Assembly: GCF_000802185.1 (NCBI RefSeq) | Contig: NZ_KN676113.1 | Location: forward strand, 248,001-312,000 | Length of the DNA: 64,000 nucleotides | Direction of reading: 5' to 3' | Origin: Belnapia sp. F-4-1 | Lineage (GTDB): Bacteria; Pseudomonadota; Alphaproteobacteria; Acetobacterales; Acetobacteraceae | The notes under the pieces: model-generated | Told to the model about the DNA's origin: nothing | Seen by the model: the letters and a program-made list of their open reading frames with translations, nothing else | The model's database searches: none | Program-made: the position numbers and the translations under genes | Shown here: positions 56,768-64,000 of the stretch, piece by piece | How the letters are laid out: each line of letters starts with the position of its first letter | How positions within the stretch are numbered: the first letter of the stretch is position 1

Positions 56768-57180
56768 GTGCCCATCGGCGTGGTCACCGTCTCGGACCGC
56801 GCCAGCCGCGGCGAGACGAGGACAGGGGAGGCCCGGGCATCGAGGCCGCCCTCACCCGCATCCTCGCCACGCTCTGGCACCCGGTGCGGCGCCTGGTGGC
56901 GGGTGAGCGCGAGGCGATCGAGGTGGCGCCGCGCGACGTCACGCCCGAGGCCACCGAGGTAGTCTCGCTGCGCGCCGTGCCGACCGCGATCCTCTCGCGC
57001 CAGACGGCGGGCACGCGGGGGCGCAGCCTGATCGTCATTCTGCCCAGCACGCCCTCGGCCATCGCCGTGTGCCTGGATGCGGTCTTCCCGGCCATACCCT
57101 ACTGCATCGACCTGATCGGCGGGCCGCGGCTGGAAACCGGCCCAGCCGCCTGCGTTGCCTTCCGGCCCAAGGGAGCCTGA
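56768..57180 (+). pseudogene. mogA: Molybdopterin adenylyltransferase MogA, frameshifted and internally deleted
   Basis: The start PIGVVTVSDRASRGE is in one frame, the continuation GIEAALTRILATLWHPVRRL in another, so a frameshift lies near 56825. The sequence then jumps from GEREAIEVA to PRDVTPEAT, losing about 25 residues that include the TGGTG substrate-binding loop, and a second gap removes the segment before RAVPTAILSRQTAGTRGRSL. The tail FPAIPYCIDLIGGPRLETGP is intact. MogA adenylates molybdopterin for Moco enzymes such as paoABC. This copy should be inactive. Confidence 0.8.
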
Positions 57181-57190
57181 GGGGACGCGC

Positions 57191-57880
57191 ATGGGCGAGT
57201 GGGGCGAGTTCGCCAGAGCCTTCGGCTTATTCCTTCTCTCCCACGCCCTGCCCGCGCGCCCCGGGCTGCGCCGACGCCTTGCCAGGGTGCTCGGCGAGCG
57301 TGCCTACCTCACGCTCTACAGCCTCCTCTCGGTGGCGGCGCTCGCATGGTTGGTCGCGGCCGCCGGCCGGGCGCCGTACCTGGCGCTCTGGGACACGGCA
57401 CCCTGGCAATGGTGGATGCCGAACCTCGCCATGCCGCCCGCCTGCCTGCTGGTGGCCTTCGGGACGGCCGCGCCCAACCCGCTCTCCCTCGGCGGCCGCA
57501 TGGCCGGTTACGACCCGGAGCACCCGGGCATCGCGGGGTTCACTCGGCACCCGCTGCTCTGGGCCCTCGTGCTCTGGGCCGCGGCGCACGCTGTGCCGAA
57601 CGGCGACCTCGCGCACCTGCTGCTGTTCGGCGGCTTCGCAGGGTTCGCGCTCCTCGGCATGCGCGCCCTCGACCGGCGCCGCAGGCGTCAGCTCGGCACG
57701 GAGGCCTGGGCGAGGCTCGCCCGCCGCACCGCCTTCTGGCCAGGCGCCGCGCTGGCGTCCGGACGGTGGCGGCCCGCCGCCCTTCCCTCTCCCCGGCGCT
57801 TGGTTGCGGCGACGCTGCTATGGCTTGCCCTTCTCGTGCTGCACGGGCCGGTCATCGGGGTCACGCCGTTGCCGCGCTAA
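57191..57880 (+). CDS. nnrU: NnrU-family membrane protein
   Basis: A 229-residue polytopic inner-membrane protein. The N-terminal TM helix pair (FGLFLLSHALPAR; LYSLLSVAALAWLVAAAG) and later helices (LWALVLWAAAHAV, LLLFGGFAGFALLGMRALDR, LVAATLLWLALLVLHGPVIG) are typical of NnrU. The FTRHPLLWALVLWA segment is the family hallmark. NnrU is linked with nitric oxide and nitrite reduction and is often encoded beside nir/nor genes. Its last 63 bases overlap the end of the convergent kinase gene. Confidence 0.88.
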   Translation: MGEWGEFARAFGLFLLSHALPARPGLRRRLARVLGERAYLTLYSLLSVAALAWLVAAAGRAPYLALWDTAPWQWWMPNLAMPPACLLVAFGTAAPNPLSLGGRMAGYDPEHPGIAGFTRHPLLWALVLWAAAHAVPNGDLAHLLLFGGFAGFALLGMRALDRRRRRQLGTEAWARLARRTAFWPGAALASGRWRPAALPSPRRLVAATLLWLALLVLHGPVIGVTPLPR

Positions 57881-59632
57881 TCCCGGCGGATGGTGCCCCT
57901 CCGGATCCCCGCGCCTGGGCGCGATCTCGTCCTTCAGGCTCGCCTGCTCGCGGAGTTGGAAAGCAATGACGGCGCGGACACCGGACGGGTTGAAGTCGAG
58001 CGAGACGCTCCCGCCGGGGCCGAGGTCGCGAGTGAGCGCCCGCTCGAGGAGGCGCGTCCCGAACCCGTGCCGCTCGGGCCGCCCCGGCACGGGGGGACCT
58101 CCGGCCTCGCGCCACTCGACGATGGCCGTGCGGTCGGCCTCCCCCGCGCGGCAGGTGATCTCGACGCGTCCGCCCGGCGTGGACAGCGCGCCGTGCTTCG
58201 TCGCGTTGGTGGCCAGCTCGTGCAGGGCCATGACGAGCGCCTGGGCCTGGCCAGGGGCGGCGGGGGGAACCGTCGGCCCGCACCGGCACAGCACCTTGAC
58301 CCGAGCGTCCGTTCCGCCAAGCCAGGGTGCGACGCCGGCACGGACGACGGCGACCAGCGCGGCTGGCTCCCAATGGAATGCGGCGAGGAGGTCGTGCGCT
58401 CGCGCAAGGGCCCGCAGCCGCGCGCCGAACTCCGAGGAGAACCGCGTGGGGTCTCCCCCCGCCTCCCCCCGCGCCGTCTGCAGGGCCAGCGACTGCACCG
58501 TGGCCAGCGCGTTCTTGGCGCGGTGGTTCAGCTCGGCCACCACGAGCCGCAACCGCCGTTCGCTCTCGAGCAGCGAGGCGGTCGCTGCGCGGCGGCGGCG
58601 CGCCTCGGCGCGCAACGCCTCCGCCACCTCGTCCGCCTCGGGCAATCCGGTGCCGCCCGGGTCGGCGACGCCGCCCGCATCGTCAGCCGAGGCCGCGATT
58701 CGGCGCAGCGCGGCGAACGGTCGGGTGACGGTCCCGGCCGCCCAGCGGGCCAGCGCCAGACCGGACGCGAGCAACAAGGCGCCGACCAGGAGCGAGACGA
58801 TCGCCGCCGTCAGGGCCGGCCGGGTCAGTTCCGAGGTGGGCACCGCCACGATCACGCCCCAGCCCACCCCTGGCAGCCTGCTGTAGGCGGTCAGCACGGG
58901 AACGCCGTCAGGCGAGAGCGCCGCGACCACGCCCTCGGCCTGTCCGGCAGTCCACGTCGCCAGGAATTCGGGGGTCACCGATTGCCCGACGAATCGCTCG
59001 GGGTCGGGCTGGCGGGCGATGCGCACGCCCTTGCCGTCGATGACGCTGACGATCCACCCCTCGCGCAGCTTTTGCCGCCGGATGATGGCGTCGAAGGCGT
59101 CGGCGGAGGGGATCATCGCCAGCACGAGGTCGGGCTGCCCGCTGGGGCGCCTGACGGGCACCTCGATGGCGACGACGGGGCGGCGGAGCACCGGGCCGAA
59201 GTAGACATCCGAGACGGAAGGCCCACCCGCGGCGAGGGCGCGCCGCGGCGTCTGCCAATCCTGCCGGGGAAGCGCCTCGCCGGGCGGCAGCGCCGTGTTC
59301 ATCAACTGCTGCCCATCCCCACGCCGCAAGAGCACGGTGGCCCCAGACAACTCGCTGGCGACGACATCCTCGGCCTGCTTGCGGAAGGCGGCCAGGTCGT
59401 CGGCCCTAAGCGCGCCCGACAGCGCGAGCACCCCGAGCGCCGCCGTGCGAGCCCGCAACTCCGCCTCGACCGCGCTGCCGATGGCGCGGGCAAGGTCGAG
59501 CGCCTGGGAGCTCGCCCGCTCGCGCTCGCGGGCATAGCCCAGGTACACGATGCCGAGGTCGTAGGCGCTGAGCGGGACCACCCCGGCCAGCACGAGGAGC
59601 GCCATGCGGGCGCGCAGCGTCAGGCGGCGCAC
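57818..59632 (-). CDS. Cache-domain HWE/HisKA_2 histidine kinase
   Basis: A 604-residue membrane kinase. An N-terminal TM helix (MALLVLAGVVPLSAY), a periplasmic Cache-type sensor (about 35-265; contains WIVSVIDGKGVRIARQPDPE), a second TM (LTAAIVSLLVGALLLASGLA) and HAMP lead to the H-box AELNHRAKNALATVQSLALQ and N-box ALHELATNATKHGALS, then GFGTRLLERALTRDLG. The sensor type fits small organic acids or redox ligands. No response regulator is adjacent. The C-terminus is rich in Arg, Pro and Gly and overlaps convergently with nnrU. Confidence 0.92.
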   Translation of the reverse strand: MRRLTLRARMALLVLAGVVPLSAYDLGIVYLGYARERERASSQALDLARAIGSAVEAELRARTAALGVLALSGALRADDLAAFRKQAEDVVASELSGATVLLRRGDGQQLMNTALPPGEALPRQDWQTPRRALAAGGPSVSDVYFGPVLRRPVVAIEVPVRRPSGQPDLVLAMIPSADAFDAIIRRQKLREGWIVSVIDGKGVRIARQPDPERFVGQSVTPEFLATWTAGQAEGVVAALSPDGVPVLTAYSRLPGVGWGVIVAVPTSELTRPALTAAIVSLLVGALLLASGLALARWAAGTVTRPFAALRRIAASADDAGGVADPGGTGLPEADEVAEALRAEARRRRAATASLLESERRLRLVVAELNHRAKNALATVQSLALQTARGEAGGDPTRFSSEFGARLRALARAHDLLAAFHWEPAALVAVVRAGVAPWLGGTDARVKVLCRCGPTVPPAAPGQAQALVMALHELATNATKHGALSTPGGRVEITCRAGEADRTAIVEWREAGGPPVPGRPERHGFGTRLLERALTRDLGPGGSVSLDFNPSGVRAVIAFQLREQASLKDEIAPRRGDPEGHHPPGLARQRRDPDDRPVQHEKGKP

Positions 59633-59934
59633 GGTGGGCCAGTCTCGGCTATGGTCATTGCCTCTTTCCGGTACAACGCGCGGGCGGCGCCTGGAGCGGA
59701 TCGATGCAGGGCGGCTTCGTCGATGGCATCAATCTGATCCCAGAACAAGAGCTTGGGGCAGTTCCGGTGAATCCGTTTGGACCGGAACTGACCTGGCCGT
59801 CGCCACGACCGACATCTTACATCCCTTGGCAGCTGCTCCCCAACCGGCGGCGTCGAGGAGGCCGCACGGCAGGTGGCCCTCCGGCCGCCAGATCGGCCGC
59901 TTCCATGTCAGCCGGGAGGTTGCGCCGGGCCGCG
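59633..59934. other. 302-base upstream region with an inverted repeat
   Basis: No gene is recognised. It lies upstream of the Cache kinase and next to the CMD-family gene. A spaced inverted repeat AGTTCCGG (59760-59767) / CCGGAACT (59782-59789) has an 8-bp stem and a 14-base loop. It could be an operator or a weak structural element; no T-run follows to make a terminator. Confidence 0.45.
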
Positions 59935-60255
59935 TCAGCCGTCGGTGATGTCCTCGATCCAGGTCAACGCCGCGACCGCGCGCGGAAAGCCGAGGGTCGG
60001 AACGGCCAGCAGCGCCACCTGCTTCAGCGCCTCCTTCGGCACCCCCTCCTCCAGCGCCCGGCGGCAATGCGAGTGGACGCCGCCCTCCGACCCCGCACCG
60101 ATGGCAAGCGCCAGCTTCACCAGCCGGAGCGCCTCGCCCTCGACGGGCCCCGCCTTGGCGCAGGCTTCGCCGAGGGCGGCATAGGCCCGGTAGAGTTCCG
60201 GGTAGGCCCGTGCCACCTGCCCCGCCGCGGCGGGAAGTTCCTCGTTCTGCTGCAC
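59935..60255 (-). CDS. Carboxymuconolactone decarboxylase (AhpD-like) family protein
   Basis: A 106-residue helical CMD-domain protein: ARAYPELYRAYAALGEACAK, LRLVKLALAIGAGSEGGVHS and HCRRALEEGVPKEALKQVAL. The catalytic CxxC of AhpD is absent; only HSHCRRAL is seen, so it belongs to the non-peroxidase CMD subgroup of uncertain function. The GTG start at 60255 has GGGAG about 9 bases upstream. It follows the nnrS fragment on the same strand, 46 bases away. Confidence 0.8.
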   Translation of the reverse strand: MQQNEELPAAAGQVARAYPELYRAYAALGEACAKAGPVEGEALRLVKLALAIGAGSEGGVHSHCRRALEEGVPKEALKQVALLAVPTLGFPRAVAALTWIEDITDG

Positions 60256-60301
60256 CGGTTCCGTCTCCCGTTCCCCAAACGCCGCGAGCAACGCGCCAGG
60301 G

Positions 60302-60690
60302 TCAGCCAGGCTTCCCGTCCGCCCGCGGCCGCAGCAGCATCGGCCCGTGCGCCAGCAGGAACAGCCCGAAGGCCAGCACCCAAAGCGCCCCAGCGGCGGC
60401 ATAGGGCAGCAGGACCCAGGCCACATTCATGGCAGGCGCGGCGATGAGCGGGTGGGCGGTGTGGCCACGCGTGGCCCGGGGCATGACCGCCAGGGTCATC
60501 AGGCCAACGGTGCCGATCCCCTGCAGGTGCAGCCAGTCCGCCGCCCATTCGGCACCGCCCAGCAGGCAGGCCGCCTTCACCGCCAGGGCCAGCGGCAGCA
60601 TCAGGTAGGCGAGGTGCAGCACCGCGAGGATCAGGCGCCCAAGCGTCCGCAGCCCCTGCCAGCGGGATTCTTGCGGTGCTGCGCATGCAG
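60302..60690 (-). pseudogene. nnrS: NnrS C-terminal remnant
   Basis: About 125 residues resemble the last helices of NnrS, a heme-copper membrane protein linked to NO stress: TLGRLILAVLHLAYLMLPLA, WLHLQGIGTVGLMTLAVMPR with the signature ATRGHTAHPLIAAPAMNVAW. Full NnrS has about 400 residues and 12 helices; the N-terminal two thirds is missing. Upstream sequence shows no matching frame and an IS5 scrap lies 200 bases further. Confidence 0.75.
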
Positions 60691-60869
60691 GGTGCGCGGC
60701 ACGCCGGAGGCGTCGTAGGCGACGAGGCGTAAGTAAAGCGAGCACCCTCGTCCTTGATGTGAACGGGCCGCTCGGCAGCGAGCCAGCGGACAGTATGAGG
60801 CAATCTGATGGAATGTCGCCGCAACCCGCCACCGACCCTGGGAACCGCTTTTCCGTGAAGATTATTAGG

Positions 60870-61020
60870 CTCCGAACTCAATCAGGTTCATCCGCGAGGA
60901 TGGCAGCGATGGCGATGGCTGAGGCGTTTTGGCGGCGAGCCTGCCGTATCGGGCATGGATACGGCGCCAGTCCTTCAGCCGTCCGATAGTGCGCTCGATG
61001 ATGTTGCGGGCCTTTCGGCA
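60870..61020 (-). mobile_element. IS5-family transposase C-terminal fragment
   Basis: Minus-strand translation gives RKARNIIERTIGRLKDWRRI and HARYGRLAAK, then with a shift LSAIAIAAILADEPD and a stop. This is the typical C-terminus of IS5-family (IS1031/IS427-like) transposases after the catalytic Glu-helix. Nothing upstream matches, so a short scrap remains. Confidence 0.65.
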
Positions 61021-61301
61021 CTACCTGGGCAGTCTGAAGTCAGGCGGCGGTTTGAGCTTGCGCCGCCAGTGCTGGCATCGGATCGGCGTAGTCCTGTGCG
61101 GGATCTATTGCATATGGGAGATGCGTCCGACGCCACATTTAACGACATGGTTTGGCCGAAGGCAGCTCCTTCGCTTTGGGATTTCGGCCAGAGCGAGAGA
61201 GCTGTGCGAAGCACGAAGCAGGCTCAGCGAAGCTCGGCGTTGGTGTCATCCACGGCCATCTGGCTAGCGTTCAAAAGCAGATGCCGGGCGGGAGGATTCC
61301 C

Positions 61302-61799
61302 TCAAGGCCTACGCGGCTCGCTTGTGTCCACGGCCCGTTGATAAGCGACAAGGTCGAGGAAAGCCTCGGCCTCCACGACCATGTCGTCCCTCATCCGGAA
61401 GATCCAGACGAACTGGTTGCCGTAGGCACCACCCGAGGTGGTCGTCGCACTCGCCTCGAAGCGGATGATGACCGTGTCGTCGACGGCCCAGATATGATGA
61501 ACCCGTGGGACGAGCGGCGTCGCGAGCCGGCTGATAAGAGGAAGCGACGCGCGCTCGACGAAATCCTCGCGGCTCCGATAGGTACCCGCGACCGGGCCAG
61601 AGCCATGGATGGTCCAGACCACATCAGGCGCGAGCAGCTGGGCGAAGACATTGTTGCCCGCCCTCCATCCCTCGAAGGCCTGCCGCACGGTCTCCTTGTT
61701 GCGGGATGCTGCTGTATCCGCGGCCGCCACGGGCGCCGCAGCAATTGCGAGCGCCAGCGCGGCACCCGCAAACGGTCGAACCAAGCTTCTTAGGTGCAT
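61302..61799 (-). CDS. Exported nuclear transport factor 2-like (SnoaL) protein
   Basis: A 165-residue protein with a signal peptide (LVRPFAGAALALAIAAAPVA, cleaved near AAD). The mature domain is NTF2-like: NKETVRQAFEGWRAGNNVFA, VVWTIHGSGPVAGTYRSRED and FEASATTTSGGAYGNQFVWI. Substrate unknown. The ATG at 61799 has GGAGAGGTGATGTC before it. It forms a codirectional set with the Atu4866 gene (62 bases upstream) and the SDR. Confidence 0.85.
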   Translation of the reverse strand: MHLRSLVRPFAGAALALAIAAAPVAAADTAASRNKETVRQAFEGWRAGNNVFAQLLAPDVVWTIHGSGPVAGTYRSREDFVERASLPLISRLATPLVPRVHHIWAVDDTVIIRFEASATTTSGGAYGNQFVWIFRMRDDMVVEAEAFLDLVAYQRAVDTSEPRRP

Positions 61800-61861
61800 G
61801 ACATCACCTCTCCAGTTGCAGGACACCGCAGCCATCGTGCCCGAACAGGGGCACCGCGTGA

Positions 61862-62212
61862 TCAAGGGAGCGACGTGGCCTGGCCCGGCTGCACCCGCCG
61901 GCGCAGCACCATGCCGCCGTGATGAAGGGTATCTCCTTCGACGAAGTCGCCATCGGCAGTGAAGCCGGTGTCGTCCCAATACTCGATGTGGGTGCCGGTC
62001 ACCTCGTAGCGGCCCCGGTACGCACTCTCGCGCGTGCCGCGCGCCTCGTCGTAACGTCCATTCGGCAACAGCTCGTGCCGCACTCGCCCGTCATCGGTGA
62101 CCCACATGCCGACATAGGGATGCGCCGGCCGCGCCGCGCCCTGTTCGGCTGCCGCAGGGATGGAGAACATCATGGCCAGGCCCGCCGCCGCTGCGCCAAG
62201 GCCGCGCATCAA
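61862..62212 (-). CDS. Atu4866-domain exported protein
   Basis: A 116-residue exported protein. After a signal peptide (MMRGLGAAAAGLAMMFSIPA) the mature part is nearly all the Atu4866 domain: HPYVGMWVTDDGRVRHELLP, RGTRESAYRGRYEVTGTHIE and TADGDFVEGDTLHHGGMVL. The domain is a small beta barrel of unknown role, often found next to oxidoreductases. It shares a 4-base overlap with the upstream SDR gene, so both are translationally coupled. Confidence 0.85.
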   Translation of the reverse strand: MMRGLGAAAAGLAMMFSIPAAAEQGAARPAHPYVGMWVTDDGRVRHELLPNGRYDEARGTRESAYRGRYEVTGTHIEYWDDTGFTADGDFVEGDTLHHGGMVLRRRVQPGQATSLP

Positions 62213-62937
62213 TGCGCCGCCCGGGTTGGACGCACCACGATCTCGTTAACGTCCACCTGCTCAGGCTGCTCCAGCGCGAAGCGCACGGCGCGGCCGATGG
62301 CATCTGGCTGGATCGCAACGGCACGATAGGTCCTCATGGCCTCCGCCGCTGCGGGGTCGGTGATCGTGTCAGCAAGTTCGCTTTCCACCACGCCCGGATG
62401 GATGCAGGTGACGCGAATGTCGCTGCGCTCCTGGCGCAGGCCATCCGATATCGCACGCACGGCAAATTTGGTGGCGCAATATACTGCCGCCGTCGGTGAA
62501 ACAGTGAGTGCGCCCACCGAAGCGATGTTGACGACGTGGCCAGAGCCGCGTGCCGTCATCTCGGGCAGCACGGCGGCAATGCCGTAAAGCACGCCCTTGA
62601 TGTTCACATCCACCATCCGCTCCCATTCCTCGACCTTGACCGAAGCCATGAGCGACAGCGGCATCACCCCGGCGTTGTTGACGATCGCATCCACGCGGCC
62701 GAATGCCTCGCGCCCCGCCTGGGCGAAGGCCTCGACGCTGGCACGATCCGTCACGTCGAGTTGACGTGTCAGGATGCGGGCACCAGTGCCGTGCAGTTCT
62801 TCCGCCAGCACCTCCAAGCGTTCCGTGCGACGGGCGCCGAGCACCAGCGTTGCACCGGCCGCCGCAAGTTCCTTGGCGATGCCGAGCCCGATGCCGCTGG
62901 AGGCGCCGGTAATAAGAACGACTTTTTCAAGAGCCAT
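62209..62937 (-). CDS. SDR family oxidoreductase
   Basis: A 242-residue classical SDR of the YdfG-like type. TGASSGIG is the cofactor motif, NNAG at about 88, Ser in NIASVGALT and Tyr-Lys in YCATK. The start at 62937 is chosen because GGGAG lies 8 bases upstream. It is coupled to the Atu4866 gene and divergent from the LysR gene at 63082, a common LysR-SDR-Atu4866 arrangement in proteobacteria that suggests control by that LysR. Confidence 0.92.
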   Translation of the reverse strand: MALEKVVLITGASSGIGLGIAKELAAAGATLVLGARRTERLEVLAEELHGTGARILTRQLDVTDRASVEAFAQAGREAFGRVDAIVNNAGVMPLSLMASVKVEEWERMVDVNIKGVLYGIAAVLPEMTARGSGHVVNIASVGALTVSPTAAVYCATKFAVRAISDGLRQERSDIRVTCIHPGVVESELADTITDPAAAEAMRTYRAVAIQPDAIGRAVRFALEQPEQVDVNEIVVRPTRAAH

Positions 62938-63064
62938 AGCAGCTTCTCCCATTTGACTGGTGCGATTCCGCTCCCTGCTGGCAGGACCAGGCGGCATCGC
63001 TCGGTTGGGCAGAAGCTATGCATTCAGAACTGGCTCGATAATCCACCTTTTCAGCGATGAGCTG

Positions 63065-63075
63065 GTTAGTATAAC
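63065..63075 (+). promoter_or_regulatory. Small palindrome upstream of the LysR gene
   Basis: GTTA-GTA-TAAC lies 6 bases before the LysR ATG, within the 144-base divergent region shared with the SDR. It has dyad symmetry but is shorter than the usual LysR T-N11-A box, so any operator role is tentative. Confidence 0.3.
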
Positions 63076-63081
63076 TGGACA

Positions 63082-64000
63082 ATGCGCTCCGACCTCAACG
63101 CCCTCGCCGTCTTTGTCACCGTGGCGGAGGAACGCAGCTTCCGCGCCGCCGCAGACCGCCTGGGGGTCACGCGGTCCGCCGTCAGCCAGTCGATTCGTCG
63201 GCTAGAGGAAACACTTGGCGTGACGATCCTGCATCGGACCACGCGCAGCGTCGCTCTGACCGAGGCCGGCGATAGGTTACGTGCCGACATCGCCCCAGCG
63301 ATCGCCGAGATGCACGCGGCCATGGAGGGCGTTCGCAGCCTCGGCGGTCCGCCGCGGGGGCAGCTGCGTATCGCCGTGTCCTCCATCGCCGAAGCCTTCC
63401 TGTCCGGCCCGCTCCTCGCCGGCTTCTGCCGGGCCTTTCCGGAGATTCAGCTCGACATCCTCGTCACCGACGAGGAGGGCGACATCGTCGCGCTGGGCTT
63501 CGATGCAGGCGTGCGGTTGGGCGAGGTGATCGAGCAGGACATGATAGCCGTCCCCGTTTCGGACGATCAGTGCCAACTCGCAGTGTGCTCCCCCGCCTAT
63601 CTGGCAGAGCGCGGCCGGCCAGGACACCCACGCGATCTGGCGCGGCATCGCTGCATCGGCTGGCGCCCAGCCCCGCACCGCCCGCCCTATCGCTGGGAGT
63701 TCACCGAAGGCGGGCGCGAGTTCGCCGTTGACGTGGTCCCCGAGGTTACCACCAACGACATGGGCCTCATGATCCGCATGGCGCTCAACGGCGCCGGGAT
63801 CACCTTCGGCATGGCGGACACGTTCCGGAGCTTTCTGGAACGCGGGGAGCTCGTGCCTTTGCTGGAGAATTTCAATACGCCCTTCGCGGGCTTCTACCTT
63901 TACTATCCGAACCGCCAAAACGTCGCGCCCAAGCTTCGCGCACTCATCGACCACGTTCAACGCCGTCGTGGCGCCGCAAGCAGGAGCAGTTCGGTTCAAA
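63082..64000 (+). CDS. LysR-type regulator, partial at the right edge
   Basis: An LTTR whose end is outside the window; 306 codons are visible. The HTH reads ALAVFVTVAEERSFRAAADR and GVTRSAVSQSIRRLEETLGV. The effector domain has GFDAGVRLGEVIEQDMIAVP, also found in the LysR at 46372, and the tail YYPNRQNVAPKLRALIDHV. It is divergent from the SDR-Atu4866 pair and is probably its regulator. The ATG at 63082 (MRSDLNALAVF) is the natural start. Confidence 0.9.
   Translation, partial: MRSDLNALAVFVTVAEERSFRAAADRLGVTRSAVSQSIRRLEETLGVTILHRTTRSVALTEAGDRLRADIAPAIAEMHAAMEGVRSLGGPPRGQLRIAVSSIAEAFLSGPLLAGFCRAFPEIQLDILVTDEEGDIVALGFDAGVRLGEVIEQDMIAVPVSDDQCQLAVCSPAYLAERGRPGHPRDLARHRCIGWRPAPHRPPYRWEFTEGGREFAVDVVPEVTTNDMGLMIRMALNGAGITFGMADTFRSFLERGELVPLLENFNTPFAGFYLYYPNRQNVAPKLRALIDHVQRRRGAASRSSSVQ

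Noticed and set aside
59760-59789. Extracytoplasmic-sigma promoter from the GGAAC element
   Set aside because: No matching -10 element (CGTT) at 16-17 bases on either strand; kept only as an inverted repeat.

Overview
The window looks like a chromosomal segment of a GC-rich alphaproteobacterium, most likely a Roseomonas-like member of the Acetobacteraceae. This is inferred from very high GC third positions, alphaproteobacterial-type housekeeping genes (rsmB, guaB, cysE, rlmE, ppx), many tripartite-tricarboxylate (Bug/TctC) solute-binding proteins, HWE-type histidine kinases and a PaoABC-type molybdoenzyme. No rRNA operon, replication gene or CRISPR array was seen.

Layout. 1-6.9 kb is a conserved core: a GNAT edge fragment, rsmB, a short-chain dehydrogenase (SDR), guaB, cysE, rlmE and ppx, ending in a tRNA-Gln(CUG). 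The tRNA is followed at once by a broken tyrosine recombinase, so 6.9-25 kb reads as an old tRNA-anchored accessory region. It holds IS630, IS5 and IS256 remnants, two paralogous XRE regulators, an LLM flavin oxidoreductase, five periplasmic-binding-type proteins, an Ldh-type dehydrogenase, one intact and one broken class III CoA-transferase, and a large GH16/Calx-beta/RTX protein. 25-30 kb is sensory: an orphan ParD-like antitoxin overlapping a five-PAS hybrid kinase, then a PAS-HWE kinase whose LOV-like domain lacks the photoactive cysteine. 30-33.7 kb holds small enzymes and decayed methyltransferase and epoxide hydrolase genes.

34-47.3 kb is a redox and detoxification area organised as regulator/target pairs: two divergent AraC regulators with two SDRs, paoCBA, LysR with RidA and an old-yellow-enzyme homologue, and a Tat-exported MBL-fold hydrolase divergent from LysR. 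47.3-49.1 kb is decayed (histidine kinase, glycosyltransferase, heptanucleotide repeat). 49.1-52.0 kb carries three uncharacterised genes, including a translationally coupled pair with no recognisable domain.

53-60.7 kb is a nitric-oxide and low-oxygen theme: B12-dependent ribonucleotide reductase (nrdJ), an NsrR-type Rrf2 regulator, a palindromic candidate operator, a truncated globin, then remnants of an iron-sulfur repair (RIC) protein and of mogA, an intact nnrU and an nnrS fragment. It looks like a denitrification or NO-tolerance locus part-way through gene loss. The window ends with a SnoaL protein, an Atu4866-domain protein coupled to an SDR, and a divergent LysR gene running off the right edge. 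All functions are read from sequence motifs; no search was run.
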